DNA from: Durusdinium trenchii
Taxonomy: Eukaryota > Sar > Dinophyceae > Suessiales > Symbiodiniaceae
NCBI GenBank assembly: GCA_963970005.1
Contig: CAXAMN010025728.1
Span: 548,091-612,090, forward strand
Direction: 5' to 3'
DNA length: 64,000 nucleotides
The first letter of the stretch is position 1. Every line of letters starts with the position of its first letter. The position numbers and the translations under genes are program-made. Below, piece by piece: positions 53,286 to 64,000 of the stretch. The notes under the pieces are model-generated. The model saw only the letters and a list, made by a program, of their open reading frames with translations, was not told the origin of the DNA and made no database searches.

Positions 53286-53934
53286 TGCACGCTGCCAACT
53301 TACAAATCCAAAACGGCAGGTTTTGACAACGAGGTTTCCATTCCTTTTCCTCTTGCTAGCAGACTATGTTTTCAGGCGGCCAGGCTTCTTACGGTGAGGT
53401 ACGGTTCACTGGTTGGCCCTTTTTGCTGGGATTTCCCTCTGGGCCTTTGTTGCCACCTGACACACCTTGCTCGCTTCTCACGTCTTTCCCTTTCGCATCC
53501 TTCCACCTGTCCTCGTTTGCTCGCGCGCGCGGTGTCCGAATCACGCGCGTAAACTTTGGAAAGGCTATCTTCAGAGGTGTAAACAGCAGGGGACGGACCC
53601 ACCTATAGTGTTGGTCTGCTAACAAAGCTGACAGCGCAGCGCAATGGTGGAGGCAGGGGCGCTCATCCCTGCGCCCGCTTTACATCATCTACTTCTCTTC
53701 AATTGTGAATGAAAATGGCGCCGCTGGCAGATGAGTTTGAGTCGTTTGACTGGATGTTTCTGATTAATTGAAACAATTTGGACTTCTGTATTGCCGTAGT
53801 CGCCGCAGTCCCTTTTTTTGAAGGTTTGTTCCGGGCTTGGCGCAATCCATTGTAAGAACTCAATCTTCAGAGTTCGCGATTGTATATTCAGTAGCTGTAG
53901 CTGGGTTGTCTTTGGGCTCTTTTGATTTAGCTGG
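53286..53934. other. no gene or repeat recognised
   Basis: Nothing beyond short ORFs. Confidence 0.4.
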
Positions 53935-53985
53935 GGTCACGCGGCCGTCACGAAAACGCACGCCAACCAAAAACTATGCAAGATG
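53935..53985 (+). repeat. hairpin repeat, copy 6 (TG head lost)
   Basis: GCGGCCGTCACGAAAACGCA with CGCCAACC matches copy 3. The stem is GGC(c)GT (53943-53948) / ACGCC (53960-53964), with the A-T pair of copy 3 replaced by G-C. Confidence 0.5.
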
Positions 53986-54399
53986 GTGGAAGTGGAAGAC
54001 AGGTTGCAACTTTGGGCGCGTAAGTGTCGGAGGCCATTTCCAGCTTTGGTGAGGTTGGGCTGCATTGAATCGAGGTCACTTGGACTTGTAAATTTCTTAG
54101 ACTCGACCCTACGGCTGGACACCACGCTGGCCTCTTAGGTTACAAAAGCCAGCCGGTGGGCTAGGCTGAAACTTTTCCTGCAAACGAAATGACTAATGGG
54201 GGTGCGGGGTGGGAGAGCAGGCCAAAGCGGCCCTTTTCATCAAAACCTTGTGGGGCTCACGCTTCATTATTGCGGAGGCGAGTTTGGAGTAGTTGGTGAC
54301 GCAGAAGATGCAAGGTGAAGTTGCGGTTGCATCGTGCGCATTAGCAAGTCGTATGGGGTTACTTCCAAGATCGTCAACAAGGTGTTGAGAAAGGAAGGA

Positions 54400-54725
54400 G
54401 ACTTTGCTGTCGCTTTCATCTTGTTCTTTTGCTTTCTTTCTGCTTTATTTTGCTTTCACGCTGCTTTCATTTCATTCTGCCTTCATTTTGCTTTCATGTG
54501 CTTGCGCAGCCGTGGGCTCTTGGCAGAGGCCCCGTCGACTGGCTCCACAAGTACGCAACTGAAACCAGAGGTTTTTGTTGACGTTTGATTTCTGCATATG
54601 CGAAAAAAGCCCAAGAACTCCCCCTATAGAGATAGGTTCTTGGAAGAGGCCACGTCGATTGGTTCAACAAGCGGACAGTTGAACCGGCGGTTCTGATGCT
54701 GCTTGATTTCTGAGCGGCCTCACAA
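54400..54725. repeat. CTTTC-rich tract and a two-copy tandem duplication
   Basis: TGCTTTCATTTTG-like words run at 54405-54505. GGCTCTTGGCAGAGGCCCCG...GATTTCTG (54517-54597) is duplicated, diverged, at 54645-54712 (GGTTCTTGGAAGAGGCCACG...GATTTCTG). Confidence 0.65.
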
Positions 54726-54947
54726 AATCTATGTAGTCCACGCACTCCTGGAAAGTGTAGGATTCTCGTTGGTCGAGCATCCACAGCAAAGTCTGTACAT
54801 GTCACGCTGGTTGTAAAATGCGCTTGCTTTCGTTCCCCTTCTCCAGCTCCACGCTTATTGTTTCTTCCGTTTGTGGTGTTCAAGTCGTACGCGCACCAAT
54901 CTGTAGCGCGTGTGAAGCGGATGCCAGATGGTCAACAGTGAGTTTAT

Positions 54948-55245
54948 TGCGAGGAGCTTCTGGAGAAGGCGACAGGGCCCATTGTGGAGGGGTACATTGA
55001 TGAGGCTTTGCCCAACAAGACGTCGCGACGGTCATACCTGAGTGTTTGGTTTGCTATGGCTGCGCCACTGGACAAAAGTTGCCAGGCGTTCACGGCGTGG
55101 TTAGCTTTCGAGAGGGCTGAGGCAAGGCCGTTCAATTTGTGGAAGTTTGGCTGTTGCTTAGCATTGGGGCTCAAAATGTCAATATTTGGGCCAGCGCGCA
55201 ACACGCCTAGCAGTCGGACATGTTTCTGTCCCCGTCGTTTCCGAT
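54948..55245 (+). CDS. candidate exon, unknown product
   Basis: The frame reads EELLEKATGPIVEGYIDEAL, then SYLSVWFAMAAPLDKSCQAF and TAWLAFERAEARPFNLWKFG before less protein-like sequence and a stop near 55253. The ATG at 54984 is internal to the coherent stretch. No conserved motif is recognised, and splice borders are not clear (an AACAGTGAGTT lies at 54936-54946). Confidence 0.3.
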
Positions 55246-55253
55246 CTACTTAG

Positions 55254-55635
55254 AGGTCTACTTAATACATTGATACACTACGATACACCAAAGTTCTGCA
55301 AGGTTGAACAGAAACCATATTATTTGCCATGATGTGCTGTGGGTGATTCCTGTGAGCGGTTGCCCCAGACCTTAGCGACCGCGGCTGCGTCCGCGGCCTT
55401 GATGCGCAGCAAACAAGTTCAACTATTTGCGCTATATAGGCAACAAACTAGACGACGGCTGGCCCGAGAGCGAGAAAGGTGATTGTCAAGCAATTCCGAG
55501 TAAGGAAATAGTTAAAAGCGAGATGTCCAAGAGCCATGACTTCTTTATACAATCTGTTATTGAGTAAGAAGTTGCGAAGAAATTAGATTAAACCATTAAG
55601 AGAAAAGATATGTAGAAAGAGAGAAAGAGAGGGCG
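55254..55635. other. no gene or repeat recognised
   Basis: Low ORF content; nothing identified. Confidence 0.4.
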
Positions 55636-55792
55636 GATGTGAAGGAGTGACAGTGTGGATGCGCAGGTGTGATATAGATGCGCAGATGCGTGGGTGTGTG
55701 GAGGTAGAGAGGTAGATCTGCGGATGCGAGCGTGTGAAGATGTAAATGTCCTGAGGTGAGGGCGTGTAGACGTAGATGCGCAGATGCAACGG
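55636..55792 (+). repeat. minisatellite F, left array of the satellite island
   Basis: GATGCGCAG(A/G)TG, GATGTGAAG and GTAGATGCGCAGATGC words occur in the same orientation as the longer array at 58060-58460. Confidence 0.7.
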
Positions 55793-55849
55793 CAGCGCAA
55801 CGTTGTGGGTCAGGAGCGCCAACCTTGGTGCATTTCTCGCTGCGCAAGC

Positions 55850-56690
55850 ACATGGACCGCCAACCGTCCCGCTCACCAGCGACACGCCGCGTTTACACCA
55901 GCATGTTTCGCGCTCCCCATGCAGTGGCACGGCGCCACGCAGACGCACTTTCCACCAAGGCCTCGCAAATCCGCATGGCGCTGCAACATCACGAACGTAA
56001 TTTCGCCACACGGTCTGCCCACACAGTACAAGCAATCATATCACGCGATACCGCCAATCATCCCGCTCACCAGCGACGCGCCGCGTTTACACCAGCATGT
56101 TTCGCGCTCCCGGTGCCAATCATCCCGGCCCGCTCACCAGCGACACGCCGCGTTTACACCAGCATGTTTCGCGCTCCCCAGTGGCACGGCGCCACGCAAG
56201 CGCACTTCCCACCAAGGCCGCGCAAATTTAATCCGCATGGCGCTGCGACATCGCGGACGTAATTTCGCCACACGGTCTGCCCACACACTACAAGCAATCA
56301 TATTAAATCACACGACGCCGCCAATCATCCGGCTCACCAGCGACACGCTGTTTACACCAGCATGTTTCGCGCTGCCCAGTGGCACGGCGCCACGCATATG
56401 CACTTTTCACCAAGGCCGCCAAGGCCGCGCAAATCCGCATGGCACTGCGACATCACGGACGAAATTTCGCCACACGGTCTGTCTGCCCACACACTACAAG
56501 CAATCATATCACACGATACCGCCAATCATCCCGCTCGCCCGCGACACCGCGTTTACACCAGCATGTTTCGCGCTCCCCAGTGGCACGGCGCCGCCAAGAC
56601 CTCGCAAATCCGCATGGCACTGCGACATCGCGAACGTAATTCGCCACACGGTCTGCCCACACACTAGAAGCAATCAGATCACACTAGAAG
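55850..56690 (+). repeat. satellite D, about 200-base unit, four copies
   Basis: Each unit holds CCAATCATCCCGCTCACCAG, CGTTTACACCAGCATGTTTC, GTGGCACGGCGCCACGCA, AAGGCC...CGCAAATCCGCATGGC, GACATCACGAACGTAATTTC and CGGTCTGCCCACACACTACA. Units vary by internal deletions. A 325-codon ORF across it is a repeat product. Confidence 0.92.
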
Positions 56691-56955
56691 CAAACACTTC
56701 TGAGTCCAGCTCCGCAACGCTGTTTCCCGCACTACATTTGCTACAAACTGGCCACTTCTGAGTCCAGCTCCAAAAAGCTCTTCCCGCACTACATTTGCAC
56801 TACAAACTGGCCAGGTCTGAGTCCAGCTCCGAAAAGTTCTTTTCCCGCACAACAGTTGTACTACAAACTGGCCACTTCTGAGTCCAGCTCCGAAAAGCTC
56901 TTTCCCGCCCTACATTTGCACTACAAACTGGCCAGGTCTGAGTCCAGCTCCACAA
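56691..56955 (-). repeat. satellite C, about 60-base unit, five copies
   Basis: CTACAAACTGGCCA, TCTGAGTCCAGCTCC and GAAAAGCTCTTTCCCGCACT repeat with TGAGTCC at about 56700, 56758, 56818, 56879 and 56939. Confidence 0.92.
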
Positions 56956-57520
56956 GTGATGCGCCAAGTCTCCAAAACGAGCGTTTCGTACGAGACTTCC
57001 TCCAAAAAGTGAAGCGCCAAGTCTCCAAAACCAGCGTTTCGCACGAGACTTCCTCCAAAAGTGAAGCGCCAAGTCTCCAAAACGAGCGTTTCGTACGAGA
57101 CTTCCTCCAAAAGTGAAACGCCAAGTCTCCAAAACAAGCGAAAAGTGAAGCGCCAAGTCTCCAAAACGAGCGTTTCGTACGAGACATCCTCCAAAAGTGA
57201 AGCGCCACAAGTCTCCAAAACGAGCGTTTCGTACGAGACGTCCTCCAAAGTGAAGCGCCAAGTCTCCAAAACGAGCGTTTCGTACGAGACTTCCTCCAAG
57301 AGTGAAGCGCCAAGTCTCCAAAACGAGCGTTTCGCACAAGACGTCCTCCAAAAGTGAAGCGCCGAGTCTACAAAACGAGCGTTTCGTACGAGACATCCTC
57401 CAAAAGTGAAACGCCAAGTCTCCAAAACGAGCGTTTCGTACGAGACGTCCTCCAAAAGGGAAGCGCCAAGTGTCCAAAACGAGCGTTTCGTTCGAGACGT
57501 CCTCCAAAAGTGAAGCGCGA
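56956..57520 (-). repeat. satellite B, 52-53-base unit, about eleven copies
   Basis: GCGCCAAGTCTCCAAAACGA, GCGTTTCGTACGAGACTTCC and TCCAAAAGTGAA repeat with GCGCC at 56961, 57014 and 57066. This is the inverse of 36328-36490. Confidence 0.95.
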
Positions 57521-58015
57521 CCGATCCAAAACGCAATCTCACCTGCATTTCGCGCGCTCGGCACGCACGATCTCCGCAGAGGGTTGCGCGCGACCAATCC
57601 AAAATGCAATCTCACCTGCATATCGCGCCCTCGACACGCACGATCTCCACAGAGGGTTGCGCGCGACCAGTCTAATACGCAATCTCACCTGCATTTCGCG
57701 CCCTCGACGCGCACGATCTCCGCAGAGGGTTGCGCGCGACCAATCCAAAACGCAATCTCACCTGCATTTCGCGCCCTCGACGCGCACGATCTCCGCAGAG
57801 GGTTGCGCGCGACCAATCCAAAACGCAATCTCGCCTGCATTTCGCGCCCTCGACACGCGCGATCTCCACAGAGGGTTGCGCACGACCAATCCAAAACGCA
57901 ATCTCGCCTGCATTTCGCGCGTTGCGCCGGACCAGGCAAAAAAGTAATCTCACCTGCATTTCGCGCCCTCGACACGCACGATCTCCGCAGAGGGTTGCGT
58001 TTCGAGGTGCCCCGA
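57521..58015 (-). repeat. satellite A, about 73-base unit, six to seven copies
   Basis: GCGCGACCAATCCAAAACGC, AATCTCACCTGCATTTCGCG, CCCTCGACGCGCACGATCTC and CGCAGAGGGTT repeat with GGGTT at about 57581, 57728, 57800 and 57873. This is the inverse of 35105-36327. Confidence 0.95.
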
Positions 58016-58059
58016 CGGCGCCGCCCCCGGCCTTAAGAGAGAAAGAAAAGAAGAGCGAC

Positions 58060-58460
58060 AGGATACGCAGATGTGAGATGCGCGGATGTGAAGATGTGAA
58101 GATGTAGATGTGCAGATGATGTGAAGATGTGACGATGTAGATGTACAGATGTGAAGATGCGCAGATGTGAAGATGTGAAGATGAGCAGAGATGTAGATGC
58201 GCAGATGTGAAGATGAGCAGAGATGTAGATGTGCAAATGTAGATGCGCAGATGTGAAGATGTGAAGATGAGCAGAGATGTTCATGCGCAGATGTGAAGAT
58301 GAGCAGAAATGTAGATGTAGATGTGCAAATGTAGATGTACAGATGTGAAGATGTGAAGATGAGCAGAGATGTAGATGTGCAGATGTGAAGATGAGCAGAA
58401 ATGTAGATGTGCAAATGTAGATGTGCAGATGTGAAGATGTGAAGATGTAGATGAGACGTA
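58060..58460 (+). repeat. minisatellite F, right array of the satellite island
   Basis: GCAGATGTGAAGATG, AGCAGAGATGTAGATG and TGCAAATGTAGATG words repeat for 400 bases. Confidence 0.92.
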
Positions 58461-60239
58461 GTTCTACAGATACTTTTTTACGAAAAGCCCTTCGCAGACG
58501 CTCTCGGGAAAGGTCAACATATGTATATCATTGATTATCATTGTATATCGCAGGTGCCCCCACTCAATCACTCAATGCCGTGAACAGCTTTGGTTTACAT
58601 TTTGTCAGAAGGAGTGGGAAACCAATCAGATGAAACACTCTATTGCGTTCATTCCTTACATCTCTTGGGGTCGGCCACCCAACTTTGCATAATGAAAGAA
58701 CAAGGCGGTGTATTTCTAGTACAAGTTGAAATAGTATGAAATAGTTTGGAGTGCGCGCGCGAAAAGGATTTTAGGCCGCTCACCCCTGGAATTGCCCCCA
58801 CGCATGTGTTGGCGATAATTAATGCAGATGCTTCACGATTGTTCCAAACATGTCATCATTATGAATCAGCGTATCATGTTTTCGATTGCCCATTGCGGAG
58901 CTGCGATGTTTGGTCCAAAGTCGCTGCGAGAGCAGATTATTCTTACGCGCCAGGATGCTGAGGGTTTGTACAATGATTTCAATGGCGGTGAAATCAGCGG
59001 GGAATCCATCGAGGTGCAACTTCAAGATATTTCAAGTGTAGTTTGCTCTTGAGGCGGCAGCGTATTTCGGTACTTCGCTCAGGTGCAGCTCCTGTCAGAT
59101 TCAGAACCGCTTGGGCGCGCATGAAAATATGACAGTGTTCAGGATTGTGTTTCCTTGTCCTCAGAAAAGTTGTTTCCAACAGCTGAACCGTTGCCCGGCT
59201 CGCAGTTTGCCAGTATGGTCATCTTTTCTGGTAACCCGGCCAAGCTTTCTGAGAGGGGGGTGCAATGAAGCTGCAGGCTATGATCTCACTACTGTTTTCA
59301 CTTTAAGGGTGACCTGCAACAAGCAAACGTATTGGCTCAAATTGTATATGATCTTGGGTTTGCTGTGGTGGACTTACTAACAATCATGGCAGTGACGTAG
59401 TGCGCAGTGCTTCAAAGCTATGGCAGAAGAACCGCCATCAGCCTGGGACTAAGGCTGTTGTTGTTGGTTGACGGATAGAATCCTCGAGTGGGAGACAGAA
59501 GAATTTGTAAAGAGAAGCCAATGTACCGACTCACTGACTTCTCATTTGACTTCTTGTTTTTACATCACGCAGACCCGTTTGCATTCTTTGGTGGGCGGTG
59601 GTCGTTTGGAGTTGGTGGCAGGCCAATTAGTTGGATTCCTTGTTCTTCACGCGTTGTTTCCATTTGCTGTTCTTTGGCAGCACCGGTAGTATCCGGCAGT
59701 AGATAATTAGTACTGTACAGCGCCTTGTGTTTGCAGATTTCATTGCAGAGAAGGGGCGCGGTTTGTTGAGGGCATCGGAGACCGAAGCTGGAGGAGAGTG
59801 GTGCTTCAAACTTCAAACCAGGAGGAACTTTGCTGGTTGGGAAGAAAATGTTGCTGCCCTTCGGATGAGCGATGATGTGAGATTTGGTCGGCGCTAATTG
59901 CACTGATGGACATTGTTTCCTCAGCTTTGAAGTTGTTGAGGTTTGCCAAAGAAGTTTTGTTGTTGCCAGAGCGTTACTGGGGCGCACATGGATGGTGCAC
60001 TGCATACTTGCCGCACTGAGACCCAAGGGACGGGTGGCGCGTTGTTGAGACAACATGAATGATGTTTTATTATCCGTTTGGAACACAAAACATGGGCGGC
60101 AATACCCTAGTCTCTCCTTGGTGGCCAACAATAGGGTAGAGCGTTTCGGGTCCTTTGTTCTTTGCTGTTCTGCTGTTTGTACTGTTAGTGTCAACATGGA
60201 GCATAGCCTCATGGCACCACGCATACATACCGATATGCA
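58461..60239. other. no firm gene; one weak exon-like ORF
   Basis: The frame at 58822-59052 (KSLREQIILTRQDAEGLYND, GEISGESIEVQLQDISS) looks protein-like but has no clear borders or family. The remainder is unassigned. Confidence 0.35.
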
Positions 60240-62345
60240 GTGGCTCGAGAGTTGAAAAGGATCGGCCGCGATTCTTGTGATGGTAGCGGACCCCATCCCA
60301 GGGCGATGATGCTACCAGGGTTGAAAGCCATGGCATGGTTCCTGGCAGTGGCAATGATGCCACAGGAGCACTGCGGAAAGGAAGCCTGCACCTATGTTCG
60401 TCAGGGTGACTGGCGGGAGACAAAGCAGATGACCGCTGGCTTCGAGGAAGCAAATTCGAGTTGCGCTACTGGGTTTGAGTCCCATGGAGCTTGGTTTGAG
60501 GCCGAGTTGACAGGTTGCTTCACTGGCAGCGTGGACGAAGAGACAGAACAAGGGTTCGAGGCCTTTGGACACCATGTTGGTGATTGCAGTGCTTGGAGAC
60601 GGAAGACCGTGGAGCACGAGAAGGACTATGAGCTTGACAAGTGGACATTGATTGTTGAGCAGTTGAAAGCATTGAGCATTGTTGACCGGTTGAACATTGA
60701 TGCATTGCGCAGCAGTTGTCGCATTGCTGGTACATTGATCGGTGGAACATTGAGCAACATTGCAAGTCGGTTGAGCTTGGCTGGCAGGTTGAACAGCTGG
60801 GTTGAGATCGAAGAGACAGATGGTCAGGTGGCACATGAGAACACAGGACATCTGGTGAATCAATCCATCGGTGAAAAGCTTGATCAGGAGCATGGGCAAG
60901 AGACAGACAGCATGGCAGTGTACACGTTGGATGAAGAGAGGATGTGCTTGACATTTGAAGACAAGCGCAAGACGGACTGGGAAGGTTCTACTCAGGAGTT
61001 TGGTGCATTGCAGTTGATGAACAAAACGGTTCAAGCATTGTTCCAACAAGTTAACAAGTTGCTACAACAGGTTCCTGATGCAGGTACGGTTCAAAAGCTT
61101 GCAGAAGCTTTCTCGCAAAGGCTATGGCAGGAAATGAGCATGATAAGAAGCTGGACTGCATGGACGATCAGTCTAATAGCAGCTTGGTTGATGAGCCACT
61201 TGAGCCGGTGCAAACACAGACAATCGAGAACAGAGAGGAAGGTTTTTGCAAGAACAAAACAAGTGAGACGCAGACAGTTGCGCGCATCGTTGTTTGCAAG
61301 TTGGTTGCGTTGTGGCAGAGCAATGGATCAAGAGATGTTCTTGAAGATGGCCGCAATGACAGAAGCAGCAACGAAGGCAGCAACCGCAGCAGAAACAGCA
61401 TTGGCTTCTTTAGCTGGTGGATCAGGTGGAGCAAGTTCGAGTTCGAGCAGCATGCAAACAGGATTGCAGGCAGCATCAAAGATCTTGCGAAATCCAGAGC
61501 CTTACGACGGTTCAGATCCGCACAGCTTCATGACTTGGAAGTTTGTTTTTACATCCTGGTTGAATTTCGGGGTGCCAAAGTTCAAAAAGCGTTGTTGGAA
61601 AAGGTTGAACAGCTTGATACGGTGCCAAGCATGTCAGATTACAGCACAGAAGAACAAGCATTGAGCATCAAGTTGGTTTCCATTCTGACTAGCTACATGA
61701 GAGGAAAATGCCTCAACATGGTTCAGGCAGAGAAGTCGACACAAGACGGATTCAAGTTGTGGAAGTTGTTGCGTCAAGAGTTTTTGCCTTCAGATCCTTG
61801 GCAGTGGCACAAGCGTTGGCAAGCTATCCAGCATTCCCAAAGGACAAGAGTGTGTTGGAATGCATTGTTCAGTATGAACGACTGGTGCAAGAGTTTGAGA
61901 CATTGAGTTCCACAACATATCCTCAGGAGTTGAAGATTGCAACATTGATTCGTTGTGCAGAGAGCAAGTTGCGTGAACACTTGACTTTGACGATAACTGA
62001 AAGCAGCAGCTATCAGAATGTCCGAGAAACCATGTTGTCTCATGAACAAGCCTCAAAGACATGGAATCAAGAATCCATTCTTCGCAGCCTGACGGTGAAG
62101 ACAGGACACAGGCGGTCCCGCGCCCATGGAGATCGACCGCATTGAAGACAAAGGAAAAGGAAAAGGCAAGAGCGAGAGCAAAGGCAAGGGCAACAAAGGT
62201 AAAGGGAAGTTCAAAGGAAAAGGTAAGAGCAAAGGAAAGAAAGGAAGCAAAGGAAAGCAGAAAGGCAAGAATGGTGGTAAGGGCAAGAACATTGACCAGA
62301 ATCAATGTCGCATCTGCAGAGGTTTTGGCCATTGGTCCCAGCGCT
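60240..62345 (+). pseudogene. copia-type gag, multiply frameshifted and cut at the zinc knuckle
   Basis: Frame changes carry one protein. From about 60240 to 61575 it reads a Glu/Leu-rich leader, an Ala-rich stretch and NPEPYDGSDPHSFMTWKFVF. From about 61572 to 61825 it reads KALLEKVEQLDTVPSMSDYS, EQALSIKLVSILTSYMRGKC and LWKLLRQEFLPSDP. From about 61823 to 62075 it reads ASYPAFPKDKSVLECIVQYE, LKIATLIRCAESKLREHL and MLSHEQAS. After two further shifts it reads MEIDRIEDKGKGK, a Lys/Gly-rich basic tail and CRICRGFGHW (62307-62336). This is the capsid-like plus nucleocapsid layout of copia gag. The final Cys of the CX2CX4HX4C knuckle is replaced by satellite sequence. The first usable start is unclear because upstream codons are open from 60240 (alternative start). 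Confidence 0.7.
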
Positions 62346-64000
62346 TTGCGAGCCTCGAAGTAAAGATTTTGTGGCAGGCGCAGCGCTTTGGACATGGTGG
62401 TGATCTTTGAGGCGCTCTGATTTCGCGAGAAGCGCAGTGAATCGCGACTTTGGAACATGTGATTCGTTTGCAGATTTCGCGCAGGCGCAGCGCTTTGTGG
62501 ACCTTGACGTGTGGCGCGCGCAGCACTTTGCGAACCTCGAAGTGCAGATTTCGTGGCAGACGCAGCATTTGGCGAACCTTGAAGTGCAGTTTTCGTAGCA
62601 GGCGCCATGCTTTGCGGACCTTGAAGTGCAGATTTCGTAGCAGGCGCAACGCTTTGTGAACCTCGAAGTGCAGATTCCGTGACAGGCGCAGCGCTTAATG
62701 CCTTGAAGCGCAGATTTCGGGGCAGGCGCAGGACCTTGTGAACCTCGGACCTCGAAATTAAATGCAGATTTCGTAGCAGGCGCAGAGCTTTGCGAGCCTC
62801 GGAGTGCAGATTTCGTAGCAGGCACAGCGCTTTAACCTCGAAGTGTAGATTTCGTGGCAGGCGCAGCACTTTGTGAACAGATTTCGTGGCAGGCGCAGCG
62901 CCTTCTAACCTCGGACCTTGAAGTGCAGATGTTGTAGCAGGCGCAATGCTTTGCGAGCCTCGGGGTGCAGATTTCATGGCAGGCGCAGCGCTTTGCGAGC
63001 CTCGGAGTGCAGACGTGGCAGGCGCAGCAAAGATTTTGTGGCAGGCGCAGCACTTTGGACATGGTGATCTTTGAGGCGCTCTGATTTCGTGAGAAGTGCA
63101 GTGAATCGTGACTTTTGGACATGTGGTTCGTTTGCAGATTTCGTGGCAGGCGCAGTGGTTTGTGGACCTTGAAGTGCAGATTTCGCGCCAGGCGCAGCGC
63201 TTTGGGGACCTTGAAGTGTGGCGCGCGCAGCGCTTCGTGAACCTCGAAGCGCAGATTTCGTGGCAGACGCAGCATTTCGCGAACCTCGAAGTGCAGATTT
63301 CGTGGCAGGCGCAATGCTTTGTTGACCTTGAAGTGCAGATTTCGTAGCAGGCACAACGCTTTAACCTCGAAGTGTAGATTTCTTCGTGGCAGGCGCAGCA
63401 CTTTGTGAACCTCGAAGTGCAGATTTCGTGGCAGGCACAGCGCTTTGTGAACAGATTTTGTGACAGGCGCAGCGCTTAATGCCTTGAAGCGCAGATTTCG
63501 TGGCAGGCGCAGCACCTTGTGAACCTCGGACCTCGAAGTGCAGATTTCGTGTCAGACGCAGAGCTTTGCGAGCCTCGGAGTGCAGATTTCGTGGCAGGCG
63601 CAGCGCTTTGCGCAGATTTCGTGGCAGGCGCAGCACTTTGTGAGCCTCGAAGTATAGATTTTGTGGCAGGCGCAATGCTTTGGACATGGTGGTGATCTTT
63701 GAGGCGCTCTGATTTCGTGAGAAGTGCAGTGAACCGTGACTTTTGGACATGTGGTTCGTTTGCAGATTTCGTGGCAGGCACAGTACTTTGTGGACTTTGA
63801 AGTGCAGATTAATTACGCGGCAGGCGCAGCACTTTGTGAACCTCGAAGTGCAGATTTCGTGGCAGGCAGCAGATTTCGTAGCAGGCGCAGCGCTTTGGGA
63901 GCCTCGGAGAGCAGACGTGGCAGGCGCAGCACTTTGTGAGCCTCGAAGTAAAGATTTTGTGGCAGGCAGAGCGCTTTGGTGATCTTTGAGGCGCTCTGAT
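62338..64000 (+). repeat. satellite E, about 42-base unit with 625-667-base higher-order repeat
   Basis: The basic unit is GAACCTCGAAGTGCAGATTT-CGTGGCAGGCGCAGCGCTTT-GT. A linker (GGACATGGTGGTGATCTTTG, AGGCGCTCTGATTTCG, ACATGTGGTTCGTTTGCAG) recurs at 62391, 63058 and 63683, and in part at about 63977. The array runs off the end of the window. The 395-codon minus-strand ORF across it is a repeat product. Confidence 0.95.

Noticed and set aside
55784..56761. 325-codon ORF across satellites D and C
   Set aside because: It consists entirely of repeated units and other frames are open too.
56800..57621. 273-codon minus-strand ORF with repeated RNARFGDLALHFWR-like phrases
   Set aside because: Translation of the 52-53-base satellite B; phrases change frame each unit because the period is not a multiple of three.
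61790..62977. 395-codon minus-strand ORF opposite gag and satellite E
   Set aside because: It spans the end of the gag pseudogene and satellite units; the plus-strand gag signal is far better.

Overview
The window reads as nuclear DNA of a eukaryote with a large, repeat-laden genome. A dinoflagellate of the Symbiodinium type is the best guess. The reasons are Ty1/copia-type pol and gag remains of the style abundant in those genomes, long stretches with no compact genes, many young satellite arrays, and a same-strand row of intronless ORFs separated by about 200 bases. No rRNA, tRNA, CRISPR or bacterial operon was seen. A 400-base run of N (35497-35896) marks an assembly gap inside a satellite.

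Layout. 1-7914 is the 3' part of a decayed copia-like element on the + strand: integrase, a reverse transcriptase whose middle is deleted, and RNase H. These are followed by an unusual second coding block with a methyltransferase-like segment, an SGNH-hydrolase-like segment, an acidic linker, a Tpt1/KptA-like RNA 2'-phosphotransferase domain, a zinc ribbon and a proline-rich tail. A purine tract and a TGTTGA start of a putative 3' LTR follow. 7915-37800 is mostly non-coding: microsatellites, minisatellites, several 180-300 base tandem arrays, a 48-base inverted repeat pair bracketing 2 kb, and a few candidate exons (23.5, 28.1, 28.5 and 29.4 kb) plus a degenerate lysine-rich coding remnant at 24.8-26.6 kb.

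38.6-44.5 kb carries a same-strand cluster of ORFs. Three tandem paralogues of about 180 residues (the first frameshifted) are followed by an arginine/serine- and glutamine-rich ORF whose conserved C-terminal part continues in another frame, then two smaller ORFs. A diverged 36-base direct repeat lies on either side of the cluster. A dispersed family with a TG-rich head, a TTGGAGTCA-like core and a covarying hairpin occurs around and beyond it (37.8, 44.6, 45.3, 51.3, 51.6, 53.9 kb).

44.5-60.2 kb is again mainly repeats, including a nested satellite island (55.6-58.5 kb). Its C-B-A blocks are the inverted counterpart of the A-B-C block at 35.1-36.5 kb. 60.2-62.3 kb is a frameshifted copia-type gag whose zinc knuckle is cut by the start of a satellite that fills the rest of the window with a 625-667 base higher-order repeat. 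The same satellite occurs as short inverted copies at 11.1 and 47.2 kb.

The most promising biology is the Tpt1/KptA-like domain carried in the retroelement's second coding block, and the covarying hairpin repeat family. Functions given for the divergent domains are inferences from short motifs, not database matches.
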